Below are positions 11,801-21,800 of a stretch of 64,000 nt of DNA, piece after piece. The number at the start of each line of letters is the position of its first letter. The stretch's first letter is position 1. The translations under genes were made by a program, and so were the position numbers. Origin of the DNA: Bactericera cockerelli (taxonomy: Eukaryota > Arthropoda > Insecta > Hemiptera > Triozidae); contig CM044955.1 of NCBI GenBank assembly GCA_024516035.1, positions 41,140,556 to 41,204,555 of the forward strand, read 5' to 3'. The notes below the pieces were generated by a model, which saw only the letters and a list, made by a program, of their open reading frames with translations, was not told the DNA's origin and ran no database searches.

Positions 11801-14607
11801 CCGTCGCAGACAGGCTGGGTACACAAAGATAGAATAGAATAGAATATACCTTGGTTATACTGCCGAGGTAAGACTGAAAAGTCCGTTTACTCCAGCAGTC
11901 AAACAGGTCTTTATATATTTATGGGATAAAGATGTGGGGCAAGAGATTACACATTGAGCTGAGGTACGTGTATGTCTGTTTTTTATCCGCACTCTCAGTT
12001 TAGAATTACTTTGAAGGGTCATCACAATCTTGGATGGTGTTTTAAGAAAAACTATTGCTAAACTTACTTATTTAGTATATACATTTTTTTCACCTGTTAA
12101 CTATGGATAAAAATTTGGCAACGACCGTAATTATTTATATCGGTATAAGTATTTAGTTTGAAAATTGTTTGTAGTTGTTTTAGAGTAATTTGGAGTCAAT
12201 AACCTACCTTGAGCATACCTCACCTTGCTCTCCGAACTGTGCCTATATGTTAAAATCAAATACTCTGTATCAACATAAACATACTGCCTTTCTTTTGCTT
12301 CAAAACAATGTCCACCTCTTGGAAGTCCCGACAGCAATCCATCAAATCAACAGCGAACAATTTCGTCTTCAGCACCAACTCCTCGTAGGGGTTTCTGAAG
12401 ACATGGTAGAATTTGGAGCACACCTCCAAGTCGTGAGATAGATGGAAAGCCGCTAGGAATGGATTGTCCGAGGTTTGAAAGATATACATGGGATTGCAGA
12501 TGGCACGGTAAATGTTGATAGTGTGCGAGGGTGGTTGAGACTTGTATTTCTGCTTGCAATTCAATCTATGAAGTTACGAAGAAATTTTAAAGAAATCTTT
12601 CTCACTGAAAGAGTTATGAAACGTCCAGAAATGTGAAAAAGTTGAAATCGGAGCAAAATATTTTTTTTTTTTACAAATACGATTTCTAAAATTAGAATTT
12701 TTTCGGAAGTAAGTGTAAAACATTAAAATTTTCATTGATGCTTTATATCATTATACTTTAAATGCCAAATGTACTAGTTGAAAATTGTATTTTACGAGCA
12801 GTCGGTACTTTTCTTATTACCTCCGGCATTTGTCAGCACACTGGCAAGTAGGCAGGTGGGGATAGGGAATGCAATGTCCTCTTTCCAACAACAATGACAC
12901 AATTTCTAATCTTCCTAGCTGCGCCGCCAGGATCAGGGGAGTGATGCAGGCTGGGAAATCGTTTGAATTGTAATAGCCTTGGAACTCCGACTCCGGATTG
13001 TGAGTCTTCTGCCACTGCAAGATGAGTTTGAGGATGTTGATCTGATCACTTTGGATGGCATGCAGAGCTCCATCACGAACTTCAATAGTCTCAAGCGAAA
13101 GCAGGTATTTGACCATAGCTTCATTATTTCTCAATATAACTATTTGGAGTGCTGAGACGCCCTGAAATTAAACGTTTTAAATGAATCAATTTGAAACAAC
13201 CTTTATTTTTGAATGAATGATTATTTGAAATATAAGAGTACTTTCAGGATTAAGCTTGTAGACTTTAGAGTTTAGAAAAATAACTAAGAAAATTATGGAA
13301 ATAAGCATTAAAATTCACCAACGCTGGATGTAACACACTTTCATAATAGACTTTATTTTGGTTGTGTGAAGTCTACGGCTCACGCGTAAGCTACGCCGCT
13401 ACATCATCAAGAAAAACAACGCCAACATCATCATGCATCATCAACATCATCATGCATCATCAACAAGAACATCAGCAGTACCACCTAACGCATACTTATT
13501 GTTGGATGCATCAATTTGAATTCCCTCCTCTCCTACAATGTGTATCGTTTAAGTATCTGTGTCCGAGCACCTTAATCTGTGGCCAACCATCATGGCTACA
13601 TTATGCCAATTTTTAAAAACAAAGAGTTAGTCAACCGTCTCCAACTGCCGAATTAATAACGTGCCGAAAACTTCATACCGCAATCGTGCCTTTTCCCGTT
13701 TAAAACAACTACCAGATCGACTAAAGGTAAGGTACACTGTCCTTTCTTCTTTTGCCACCCTTCACTTATACTTACATGCATGTTAACACAATTGACGTGA
13801 TCCTGAAACCTGTGCCTGCGAATGAAACTCTCCAGGTCACTGATGGATCCCGACTCCAAGATTTCCAGGAACAGTTTCTCTAAACCACTTGGACAAGGAA
13901 GTGCAACACTGCTCCTTTTACACTGAGGAAAAAATACGGAACAAAAGTTATACTTAGTACAACGTTTACTAGTATATTCTAAAATGATTGCTCTATTTTT
14001 TAAGATAAATCATAAGAATCTTTTTATAAATGACTTAAATGCAAATATACCTATTTGTACTGCCTATATTTCAATTTATGAGAAAAAGAGAGAAAAAAAG
14101 ACGATATCCTTCCAATCCGATAGGAAATAGTTCAATCCAATAGCAAATAATTATTATTAATAATAGTAATACCGGGTGTACCAGTTCATTTTTAACGATA
14201 TAACAATATTTAAAACAAAAATCAATCCAAAAAGATATACAAAAGAAAAACGCAACATCATCATAGGGTGGCGTCATCGGGAACGATGGTAGCCAGACAG
14301 TGGAGGAATGACTCAGCACTTCTACCACTGTCTTTACAAGGAGGCTAATAATTGACAAGGGCCCCCAGAACCAAGCCAATGCTGGTCTACTCCCTGTTTA
14401 TAGTCCCCCAGCCAGACAAAACGCAACACACACATATTATTATTAGGTACTTACTAAGTTATTGAGTGAATCTTTCGACCCATTCCCGGGTTCAGCATTA
14501 GCTTTATCTAATGATTCTTCTGACAGTGAGAATTGCAACATTAATGTACAAGCGTCAGTGGGCTGTTTACTTGCATGCCTTTTGCGGTGTTGATGCGATC
14601 CGTCCAT
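5819..14607 (-). CDS. TRPC-type transient receptor potential channel, divergent, 11 exons, about 827 aa
   Basis: Predicted cation channel of the plasma membrane (TRPC family, like insect TRP, TRPL and TRPgamma). Exons, 5' to 3': 14455-14607, 13776-13922, 12821-13161, 12285-12565, 11583-11814, 10477-10682, 9930-10186, 9457-9535, 8940-9194, 7440-7669, 5819-6121. The frame closes exactly at 2484 nt. Exons 2-3 hold the ankyrin repeats (CITPLILAAQLGRLEIVSLL) and the Cys cluster. Exon 4 has the TRP_2 region (NPFLAAFHLSHDLEVCSKFY). Exon 5 includes VQQVLDCVW and S1. Exon 6 has the RGPPHSGVE motif. Exon 7 has LDPTLVAESLFAIA. Exons 9-10 form the pore and S6, then a TRP-box-like EWMFGRSQ and PPPFNII. 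Exon 11 is a basic tail ending in a stop. The start is the first ATG of exon 1. Oddities are a pore and S6 unlike canonical TRPC and a GC donor after exon 5. Family assignment is secure; which paralog it is, is not. Confidence 0.9.
6258..6515 (-). mobile_element. Non-autonomous Helitron-like element, copy 1
   Basis: Read on the minus strand it begins TCTTAATATATAAATGTC and ends with two GC-rich hairpins (GCCCGCAAAGCGGGC, then CGGGCGACAGCCCG) followed by CTAGT. A 5' TC, a 3' hairpin and a CTRR-T end are Helitron features. A second copy in the opposite orientation lies at 37505-37742. This copy carries an extra short tandem array of GGTCAGT. It lacks coding capacity. Confidence 0.6.
6600..6747 (+). 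repeat. Possible second Helitron-like 3' end
   Basis: A GC-rich segment (GCCTAGTCGCAACGCGG) is followed by CTAGT near 6740. It resembles a Helitron 3' terminus but has no second copy in the window. It lies in the intergenic side of a TRPC intron. Confidence 0.25.
8695..8882 (-). repeat. SINE-like repeat, family D fragment
   Basis: It contains CCTCCATTCGC, TAACCTCACCCAGCCTGGG and GGGCCGGAA, shared with 29426-29512 and with the fuller copy at 33690-33922. It lies in the TRPC intron between exons 9 and 10, about 60 bases from the exon 9 donor. Confidence 0.6.
10944..10967. repeat. Poly-T tract
   Basis: A run of more than 20 T bases, then a segment (GGCAGTGGACC) of unknown origin, inside TRPC intron 5. 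Together with 10740-11560, an AT-rich intronic stretch, I see no gene in it. Confidence 0.6.
11826..11915. repeat. Dispersed repeat with GAATA units, copy 2
   Basis: Matches 3690-3775 across the GAATA units, TATACTGCCGAGGT and TCCAGCAGTC. It abuts the acceptor of TRPC exon 5 (11814), so the sequence just upstream of that exon in the transcript derives from the repeat. Confidence 0.5.
14250..14420 (+). repeat. Dispersed repeat family E, copy 1
   Basis: About 165 bases (ATCATCATAGGGTGGCGTCA at the left, CCAGCCAGACA at the right) are nearly identical to 55996-56160. The copy lies about 34 bases downstream of the donor of TRPC exon 1, in the first intron. No terminal inverted repeats are visible. 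The superfamily is not recognised. Confidence 0.75.
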
Positions 14608-15048
14608 CACTGAGACCAAGAGAAACTAAATTATTTGGAACTGAACAATGAAGTCAAAATATTATACAAAATTCTCATACTAACAACTGAATAAGGTCAC
14701 TTTGCTTAATATATTTATTTCTTAATTAATACATTTCAACTGAACTGTCCAAAGTTCAAAATATGAATTGAAGTACTAGCTTTATAAACTAAAGCTGAAG
14801 TAGGCTAACCACAGTGCATCATTTGGGCCAACAACTGAACTTTCGATATTATTCGGCCAAGACTAGTTTTTGACTTTTGAACAACATTGATTAGATTTGA
14901 ATGATTTCTAAACTGCAGCTTATTTACCGGTTGAAAGTATACTTGCACCAGTTCCTTACAAGTGACTTTTAAGGAAATGATAGCCTATGGTGTTCTGCGG
15001 AAAGGTAAGGCGCAGTCCCTTGGATGGGATATTATTATGTACTATTTT
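14608..15048. other. Spacer between TRPC start codon and the distal Piezo terminal exon
   Basis: Only about 440 bases separate the TRPC ATG (14607) from the stop of the distal Piezo last exon. Any TRPC promoter and 5' leader would have to lie here or overlap the Piezo 3' end. I see no conserved element that I can name; 14640-14960 is AT-rich and unique. Confidence 0.5.
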
Positions 15049-15192
15049 CTATATTGTGTTGGGTCTTGCAGGGGGTCTCGTAATTTGAATCAGTATTCCA
15101 GCCGACCGGAACACGAACAGGAGACGAGCATAAAGATCTTCTTCCAATACCAAATCCTTCATTTCCCTTGCTATGTAGATCTGACTACACAA
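15049..15192 (-). CDS. Second copy of the Piezo terminal coding exon (27b)
   Basis: It has a good acceptor (TTTTCAG at 15193) and an open frame of 47 codons ending in TAG. It translates to the Piezo C-terminal domain, with LCSQIYIAREMKDLVLEEDL followed by YARLLFVFRS. It is nearly identical to 15897-16040 in the first 30 and last 10 codons, but differs in the block around the conserved RSPxTxIK motif: SAGILIQIT here against SPATLIKLS. Both copies accept the same splice phase (0) from exon 26. It could be an alternative last exon or a recent non-functional duplicate. The intact frame, acceptor and stop favour use. Confidence 0.7.
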   Translation of the reverse strand: MCSQIYIAREMKDLVLEEDLYARLLFVFRSAGILIQITRPPARPNTI

Positions 15193-15896
15193 CTGAAAAG
15201 AAGAATATGTAAGATAATTATGTTTCAATAATTTTAAATTAAGCTAAGATAGATATATTTTGGGGATGATTTCCAATGAACTATTTTCAATTTTCATTAT
15301 ACCTAGGTACTCACAAAATGTGCTATTTGTTAACCAAAGAAGTATGATTTGCAAGCAAGCAAAATGAAAGCAGTAGGAAAATTTTGAACCTTCACACACT
15401 GACAAAGAAGTGCAATATATTGTAGAGCATAAAGGAAAGATTTTGGAAAGCATAATGCAAGGTAATTGGCATTTTTATTTTGTATTAAATTTTGTATAAT
15501 TATTTATAATACTTTTATAATAACAGAATGAAAATGTTAGGGTAAAAGTACATGATTCGATAAATCTAAACAATTACCGGTTGTAAGTCATTGGTATGAA
15601 AATATGTTTCAAAACCTATTAATTTATACATTAACCAGAAATTCTATGCATTTCCCACGAGAGCTTGATATATCTACCAAGGGCTTGGTATATACATATA
15701 AGTGTATTTTCCCTAAATTAGGGAAAATACACGTAGAATCATAATACCTAGAGAGTTCAAGAATTTTTTGCGATTTTGGCCAGCCAGGACCACGGAAAAC
15801 AAAAAAGCACGATTTACTCATTTCTTTATAGTGTATACTAGGGCTGGGAAAAATACCTATAGAATACATAGTAGGATTATAATAATGTACTATTTT
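15193..15896. other. Spacer between the two Piezo terminal exons
   Basis: It contains no further exon that I can recognise. It holds two palindromes on one side of centre (15675-15690 and 15702-15732). The flanks of the two exon copies are far less alike than the exons themselves. Confidence 0.5.
15702..15732. promoter_or_regulatory. Perfect 15-bp-arm palindrome between alternative Piezo last exons
   Basis: The arms GTGTATTTTCCCTAA and TTAGGGAAAATACAC pair perfectly around one central base. A smaller palindrome (TACCAAG / CTTGGTA) lies at 15675-15690. In the transcript both would form hairpins between exon 27a and exon 27b. A role in choosing the terminal exon is speculation; a short MITE remnant is the alternative. 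Confidence 0.4.
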
Positions 15897-18800
15897 CTAT
15901 ATTGTGTTGGGTCTTGCAGGGGGTCTCGATAATTTGATAAGTGTAGCAGGGGACCGGAACACGAACAGGAGACGAGCATAAAGATCTTCTTCCAATACCA
16001 AATCCTTCATTTCCCTTGCGATGTAGATCTGACTACACAACTGAAACGAGGGATAAGTAAGATATATATTTCAATAATATTAAAGTAAGCTGAGAGAGAT
16101 AAATATGTATTTTGGGTATGTTTTAAAATTACTTTTTTAAACGCGATTAGCTCAGTGGTTAAGCTGTCGCTTGCCATGCGGAAGGTCCTGGATTCGATCC
16201 CCCGTGCCGACAAAAAATTGTATTATTCATATGGTTACTATTATTGTTTGTAAAAAGATACCTTCCGGTGCGCTCGTGTTGACCCGGCACCTAAATGGGA
16301 AGTACTGTGTCACTTCTCGCCCATCCAAGGGGAGGCATTCTACGAGATGGGCAGGATAACACAGGCAGGATCGTAGCTCCTGTTTCATGGCTAAGAAAAA
16401 AACAATAAGTTTGAGATTTTTAATCAAAACAGGGCCGGAAATATCGTACGTTTTATTTCAGAGGTATTGGTTATTTTTTAGAAGAAATGAATTCTTCTTT
16501 TTTGTAAAAATTGTTGAAGAACTGTTTTTTTCATTTCAAAGAATCAAATTTTCATGCCTTTTTCATACCATTAACTTTACCAGGGGAGGTGTCAAGGGGT
16601 CTACTGAAAAAAGCTATAACATATCAAAAATTAAAGGAAATTTACGGCAGACCTCTATCACTCTATAGACTACGTGGTGTCGTTTGAAATGACCCTCTAT
16701 AAAGACTCCTACCTCCCAAACTCGATCCACATACGGGAGCTCCTGCACAATGATACTCTCAACACTCCTGGTCAATATCTTTCTCAATACTCGCAGGGAT
16801 AGAACCAGAATGTACGATGAGTAGATCCACAACAAACTGAAACAATATTTTTATTAAATACTTTATTAGATATAAAAACACATATGTACAGAACAAATAG
16901 TTGTTATAACAATGAAAAATTGAAATAAAATACAGGGTGCGCCAAAAAAAGGAGCCACTCGAAATATCTAAAGAACGAATTGAAAAATTTAAAAATGTTA
17001 AAACACGTTTACCATTTCATCGAGAGGAAACTTTTTCTAATAGGTTTTGGTTTTTTTTATCATTACCAGGGGCGGTCCCAGGGGGTCAACTTTGGAATCC
17101 TAAAGAACAACACCCTATTTGTAATACATTTCTGAAAAGTACTTGACATTAAAAGTATTTGAGATTTTTAGTTTGAGACAAGTTTGAGATTTTAATCAAA
17201 ACAGGCCGGAGATTTCGTATATTTCATTTCACAGGTTTCAGTAATTTTTTCTATAAGATATCAATTGTATTTTCGTAAAAAATGTTAAACAAATGTCGTC
17301 TTTCTATTTGAAATAATTCAATTATATCATTAGCTACACTAGTGAAATGTCAAGGGGTCATCTTTTTTTTTGTGTAAGAACTATTTATTTTTTTAGTATA
17401 ATCTGTGCTAAATAAATACATTGAATGCTGTTTTTATTTATTTAAGATACCCTTGAGAACAGGGCCAGAGACTAGAACTTTTATTTTAAATTGAACAACA
17501 TGAATCATTGCATTTCTATAGCACAAATTATATTCGGAAAAAGATGGTTTTTACATTATTTAAAAAAAAGTTGACCACTTGACATCTCCCCTGGTAAAGC
17601 TAATGGTATCAAAAAGACTTGAATTGCCATTATTTCTAATGGAAAACATGTATTTAACATTTTCGATTGATTTCGATATCTCATTTCACACGATATCTCC
17701 GGCCCTGTATTGATTGAAAAACTCAAACTTGTCTTAAAAAACTTTTAATTACAACTACTTTCAGAATGTATTACGATAGGTGGTCATTCATCAATTACCC
17801 TTGACCCCCTGGTAAGATAAAATCAACCTATGAAGGTTCCTCTCAATACATATAAGGTACACGTGTTTTAGCATTTTAAAATTTTAATCTGTTCTCTAGA
17901 TATTTCGACGGCTCCTTTTTGGGGCCTGCATACATAAATAGGAAGAAGAATGAAAATATATTAAAATATCTGTGCTAATAAGGGACGGGTATTGCTATGC
18001 ATCTTCACCTACCTGAAGTTTTCAATATAAATCAAAACAATTTTACAAATAAATACACTGCAATTTAGACATAATACGTTCCTCGCGAGGTATCAAGTTC
18101 TCACATTATTCAAATTAATAATTTTATTTAGTATTTACAAATTCTCACGATTTCTTAAATCTTTTTAAAAGGTTTCTAAATTCATAATTTTACCACGTAC
18201 TTATTATGTATTTCTAGGGGGCTCAACTTAAAAATTTATTGTCAAGGAAACCATCGCTATATTCTTAAATAAATCATAGATTGAGATAGCTTATGTTAGG
18301 TATGAATAGCGGAAAAAAATTGATCAATACATAGATTCGCATTCTTAATTAAATGGGTCAATTGCACTATTCACGGACAGGGGTTACTGATAAGCACAAT
18401 AGCCCTATGATTGAGTGGTTATCGAATTATTTAAAATAAAACCATATTATTTTACAGGTAAGTCGAAAAATTTGTAAAACTTAAATGGCCCAATTTAAAT
18501 TGAATAATTTTACAACTTCGTCGAATCCTTAGATTGTGAGATTGGATGATTCTCAGCGGTATAGTGGTAAAATAAAGCCAAAGTTTTCTCTTGTACACTA
18601 CTAAATTCAGATTTTTCGTAGAATTAAAGACCATTAGAGATGTTAATTCCCTTATGTAAACTTCGATTTGATTAAAAGTTGACTCACCTAAAAGAATAAT
18701 TGTAAAATTAATTGCCTCTTTTCTAAAATTAATGGTAAAATGCCGTTTTTCTTACAGTCTAGAATCTACTAAAAATTCTGTATCGGCAACTCGTGGACCT

Positions 18801-21800
18801 TATTTTTTTGTCTGAATGTTCGGATTTTCTTACATATCAGAGCTCAATCAAAATTTATCCAAAAATAATTATAAATGCACTATTTAAACGCTCATACGCA
18901 TTAAAATTCTTACAAAATATCATCAAAATTGGGTATACAGTTCACGAGATATAAGCGTATAAGTAAAAAGTTAGTGGTCAGGCGCATCGTCTCTATTAGC
19001 AAGAACCGCTGCGCTGGTGCGAAGTATAGATAATAGTTATCATATTTGTAATAATCGCATTCATGATATCACAATTACTCAAACTCCCTTTACTAAATCC
19101 ACGCTGAAACCGGGAGTTGAACCACCGACCTCCAAGTCACAAGTCCGCCGCCTTATCGATCAAGCTACTGAGGTTGGTAAGTTGATGTATTTAAAATAGG
19201 ACCATCCTATATGTAAACATAATTATAGGAGATATTCTGTAGATGGTCCCATATAATAATATGTAAGTTGATGAATTTAAAATGGGCACATTTACAGAAT
19301 GTCCACTACATTTTTACAAAAATTCGTCGAAATCCGTTCAGTAGTTTCTGAGAATTGCGCATAAAACCAGAGTTACTCAAGAGGTCATGAAAAGTAGAGA
19401 AATATTAAAAAAAAAAAAAAAAAAAAAAAGAACACGGAGAATGAACATATTTTTTTTTGTTACAAAAACAAATACAATACCCATTTCTAATATTAGAAAT
19501 TTATCGGAAGTAATAGTGACAAAGCATTTCGAAGCAGTTGATCTGAACTTACCCTTTAGTTCGAAGCTTTGATAAAACTGCACTTATTATGCTGAAACAG
19601 AAGAAATTTGAAAATGTTATTTCTACCTTATTGTACTAAAAAATTGAAAACTTTGAGGATACAATCTTCTATATGTTTTTCTCAAGACTTTTTCACGTCC
19701 TAACCGAGGTTGTAATCATTTCAAGCCCTAAAAGCCTACAACTTATTATGTTTGACTGTTGAGAGCGCATTGATTTTGCTAATTTGGTATGTATTTTATA
19801 AAGTAAATAACTTCAAACTCAATCTTTGAGGCTTGGACCAAAATTAATCATCGTTTTCAAATCTAGTCCTCTTTAATTCTCCTCCAACAATACTGAATCT
19901 CGAGACCAAACTCACCAGAGTGTAGCTCATTTTGGTCCCTTTAACTTTTTAGCAAAACTAGGTTTTCAATAAATTAGGCTATCAAAAATGGCAATCTACC
20001 AACCCTTCATTAGGTGTGCTGTCGTCTTCGTGATTGAAAATAATAATATTCACTGGATCTTGACTCGCTAAACAAGGGACTTTATCAAAAACCTTTTTCA
20101 TTTGCATATGGGAATAATCCGTGTGTACAGTCGTCCAAGTTTGACTTGCATTTATGAGAGACGAATTCTCGGGGTAGAATTTCATCGTGACATTAACATC
20201 AAAGTAATTTTGCTCTGGAGAAACAAAACGCCAAAATGTATAAGGAAAGCAAAATTAGAACTGCTAAATGTATAAGACAAGCAAAATTAGAACTGCTAAA
20301 TGTATAAGAAAAGCAAAATTAGAACTGCTAAATGTGTGAGAACAGCTAAATTAAAACTGATATATTAATTTAACCGACAATGTAAAGCTAGTTTGAATAA
20401 TTAATAAGAAATTTATCTTGATTTATGACATTTTTCGTGTGACAAAAAGCACAAGTAGGTTATTGATAACATTTTTAATATACTCCTATTATACATAATA
20501 TATACAGGGCTTCCATAAAGTCTCACCCAGGCCTGGGTTTCTCGAAAACGACTCAAAATATCAGAATACCCAAAAACCCGTATTCCTTTATTTGTAGGGA
20601 AATTATCATGTGAAAATATTATTATATTGAATATTAAATGGAATGTTACGTCGTGTAGCATGTTGTTTTAAGGGTCTCATCAAGAGAAGTTCATTGCTAC
20701 AAATTTTAGTGAGATACATTTTACAGTTCTCGAGATACAGGGTCGGACGCCCTGGGTAATATCCATACATTTTGATTTATAACTCGTTAACCGTAATTTC
20801 TAGAAGGATGGAATTTATTGGTAATAACCTCTAATAGCAAGCCCTTTTGAACAAGGTATAATTAAATTTGTTTTTTTTTTCTCTAAAACTTTTCCGGCTG
20901 TTCGTTCGGCTGGCTGACGAAAGCGACTTAAAACTAGCATCAACAGGATAGCATTTTAAGTTAATTTTAAGCTGCCTACCTATGAAAACTGTTCAAAAAT
21001 TTGAATTGTTAAATACAAATACAATAATAATAATAGTATATTTATAGTCACCTTTCTTGTAATTTTTTCTTGTTCAAAACTTACCATTAGAATCCGAGGA
21101 CATCAAATCCAACAAGAAGACATTACTAGGGGAGCTCTGCATGAATTTAGGATACAGATTTCTTATTTGAACTGTGCTGTTCCCACTTCCAAAGAGTGCT
21201 TGAATTAGATTGGCTTTATTCTCATTGGAGAGTACTATAGAATGTGAATCAATCACTGTGTACGTATTTTTCAGCATTTCGACAGTTAATGTCATTTGCA
21301 GTTTGCATTCTTGAGAATATTAAAAATAGAAAACATTATATTGGGCCATAGAAATTCAGGAGCCTCTCAAAATTTCTAGAGAAAAGATTTGACATTCGAT
21401 TTTATTTTCTTTGAAAAGAATTTTAAAATTAAAATGTTTTTCTCTTCGAAAATCAGTTTTTTTTTTAAAACCGCGGTCATACATTATTGCCTCTTTAGTT
21501 TGATTAGTTCTTTAGTGTTGTCAAGTAATTATAGTGTTTATAAATATCAGTGCACATTTTACCTTTTTTTCGTGCATACCTAATCCGGTCCCTAATGTAC
21601 AATGTACATTGACAGAGTAATAAATTGAATTTGGATATGAGCCATTGAGGAGTCTTACTAACTTCTAATCTTGAGAAAGTTCAAAATCTCTGGTCGTTAA
21701 AACCAAATAGAATCAACTGGTCACACACAATAGATCTAAGTAGGTCGCAGTGTTAATTGTAAGGGTTTCACTGAAAACCCTGCAACCAGGTCAGATAATA

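Larger units (their letters stand above)
16837..19999. other. Large Piezo intron 25
   Basis: About 3.2 kb between exons 26 and 25. It holds a foldback element (16931-17933), a SINE B copy (19010-19185) and fragments of repeat F (about 18780-19370 and 19470-19560) with an adjoining poly-A run. I searched it for a small exon that would repair the phase between exons 25 and 26 and found none convincing. Confidence 0.55.

Noticed and set aside
12224..12242. A 19-base microexon between TRPC exons 4 and 5, with AG and GTGAGG flanks
   Set aside because: Including it breaks the frame with the good GTATGT donor of exon 4; joining exon 4 directly to exon 5 keeps the frame and family alignment.
20236..20360. 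CRISPR-like array
   Set aside because: Units are contiguous tandem copies without spacers, and the DNA is animal nuclear.
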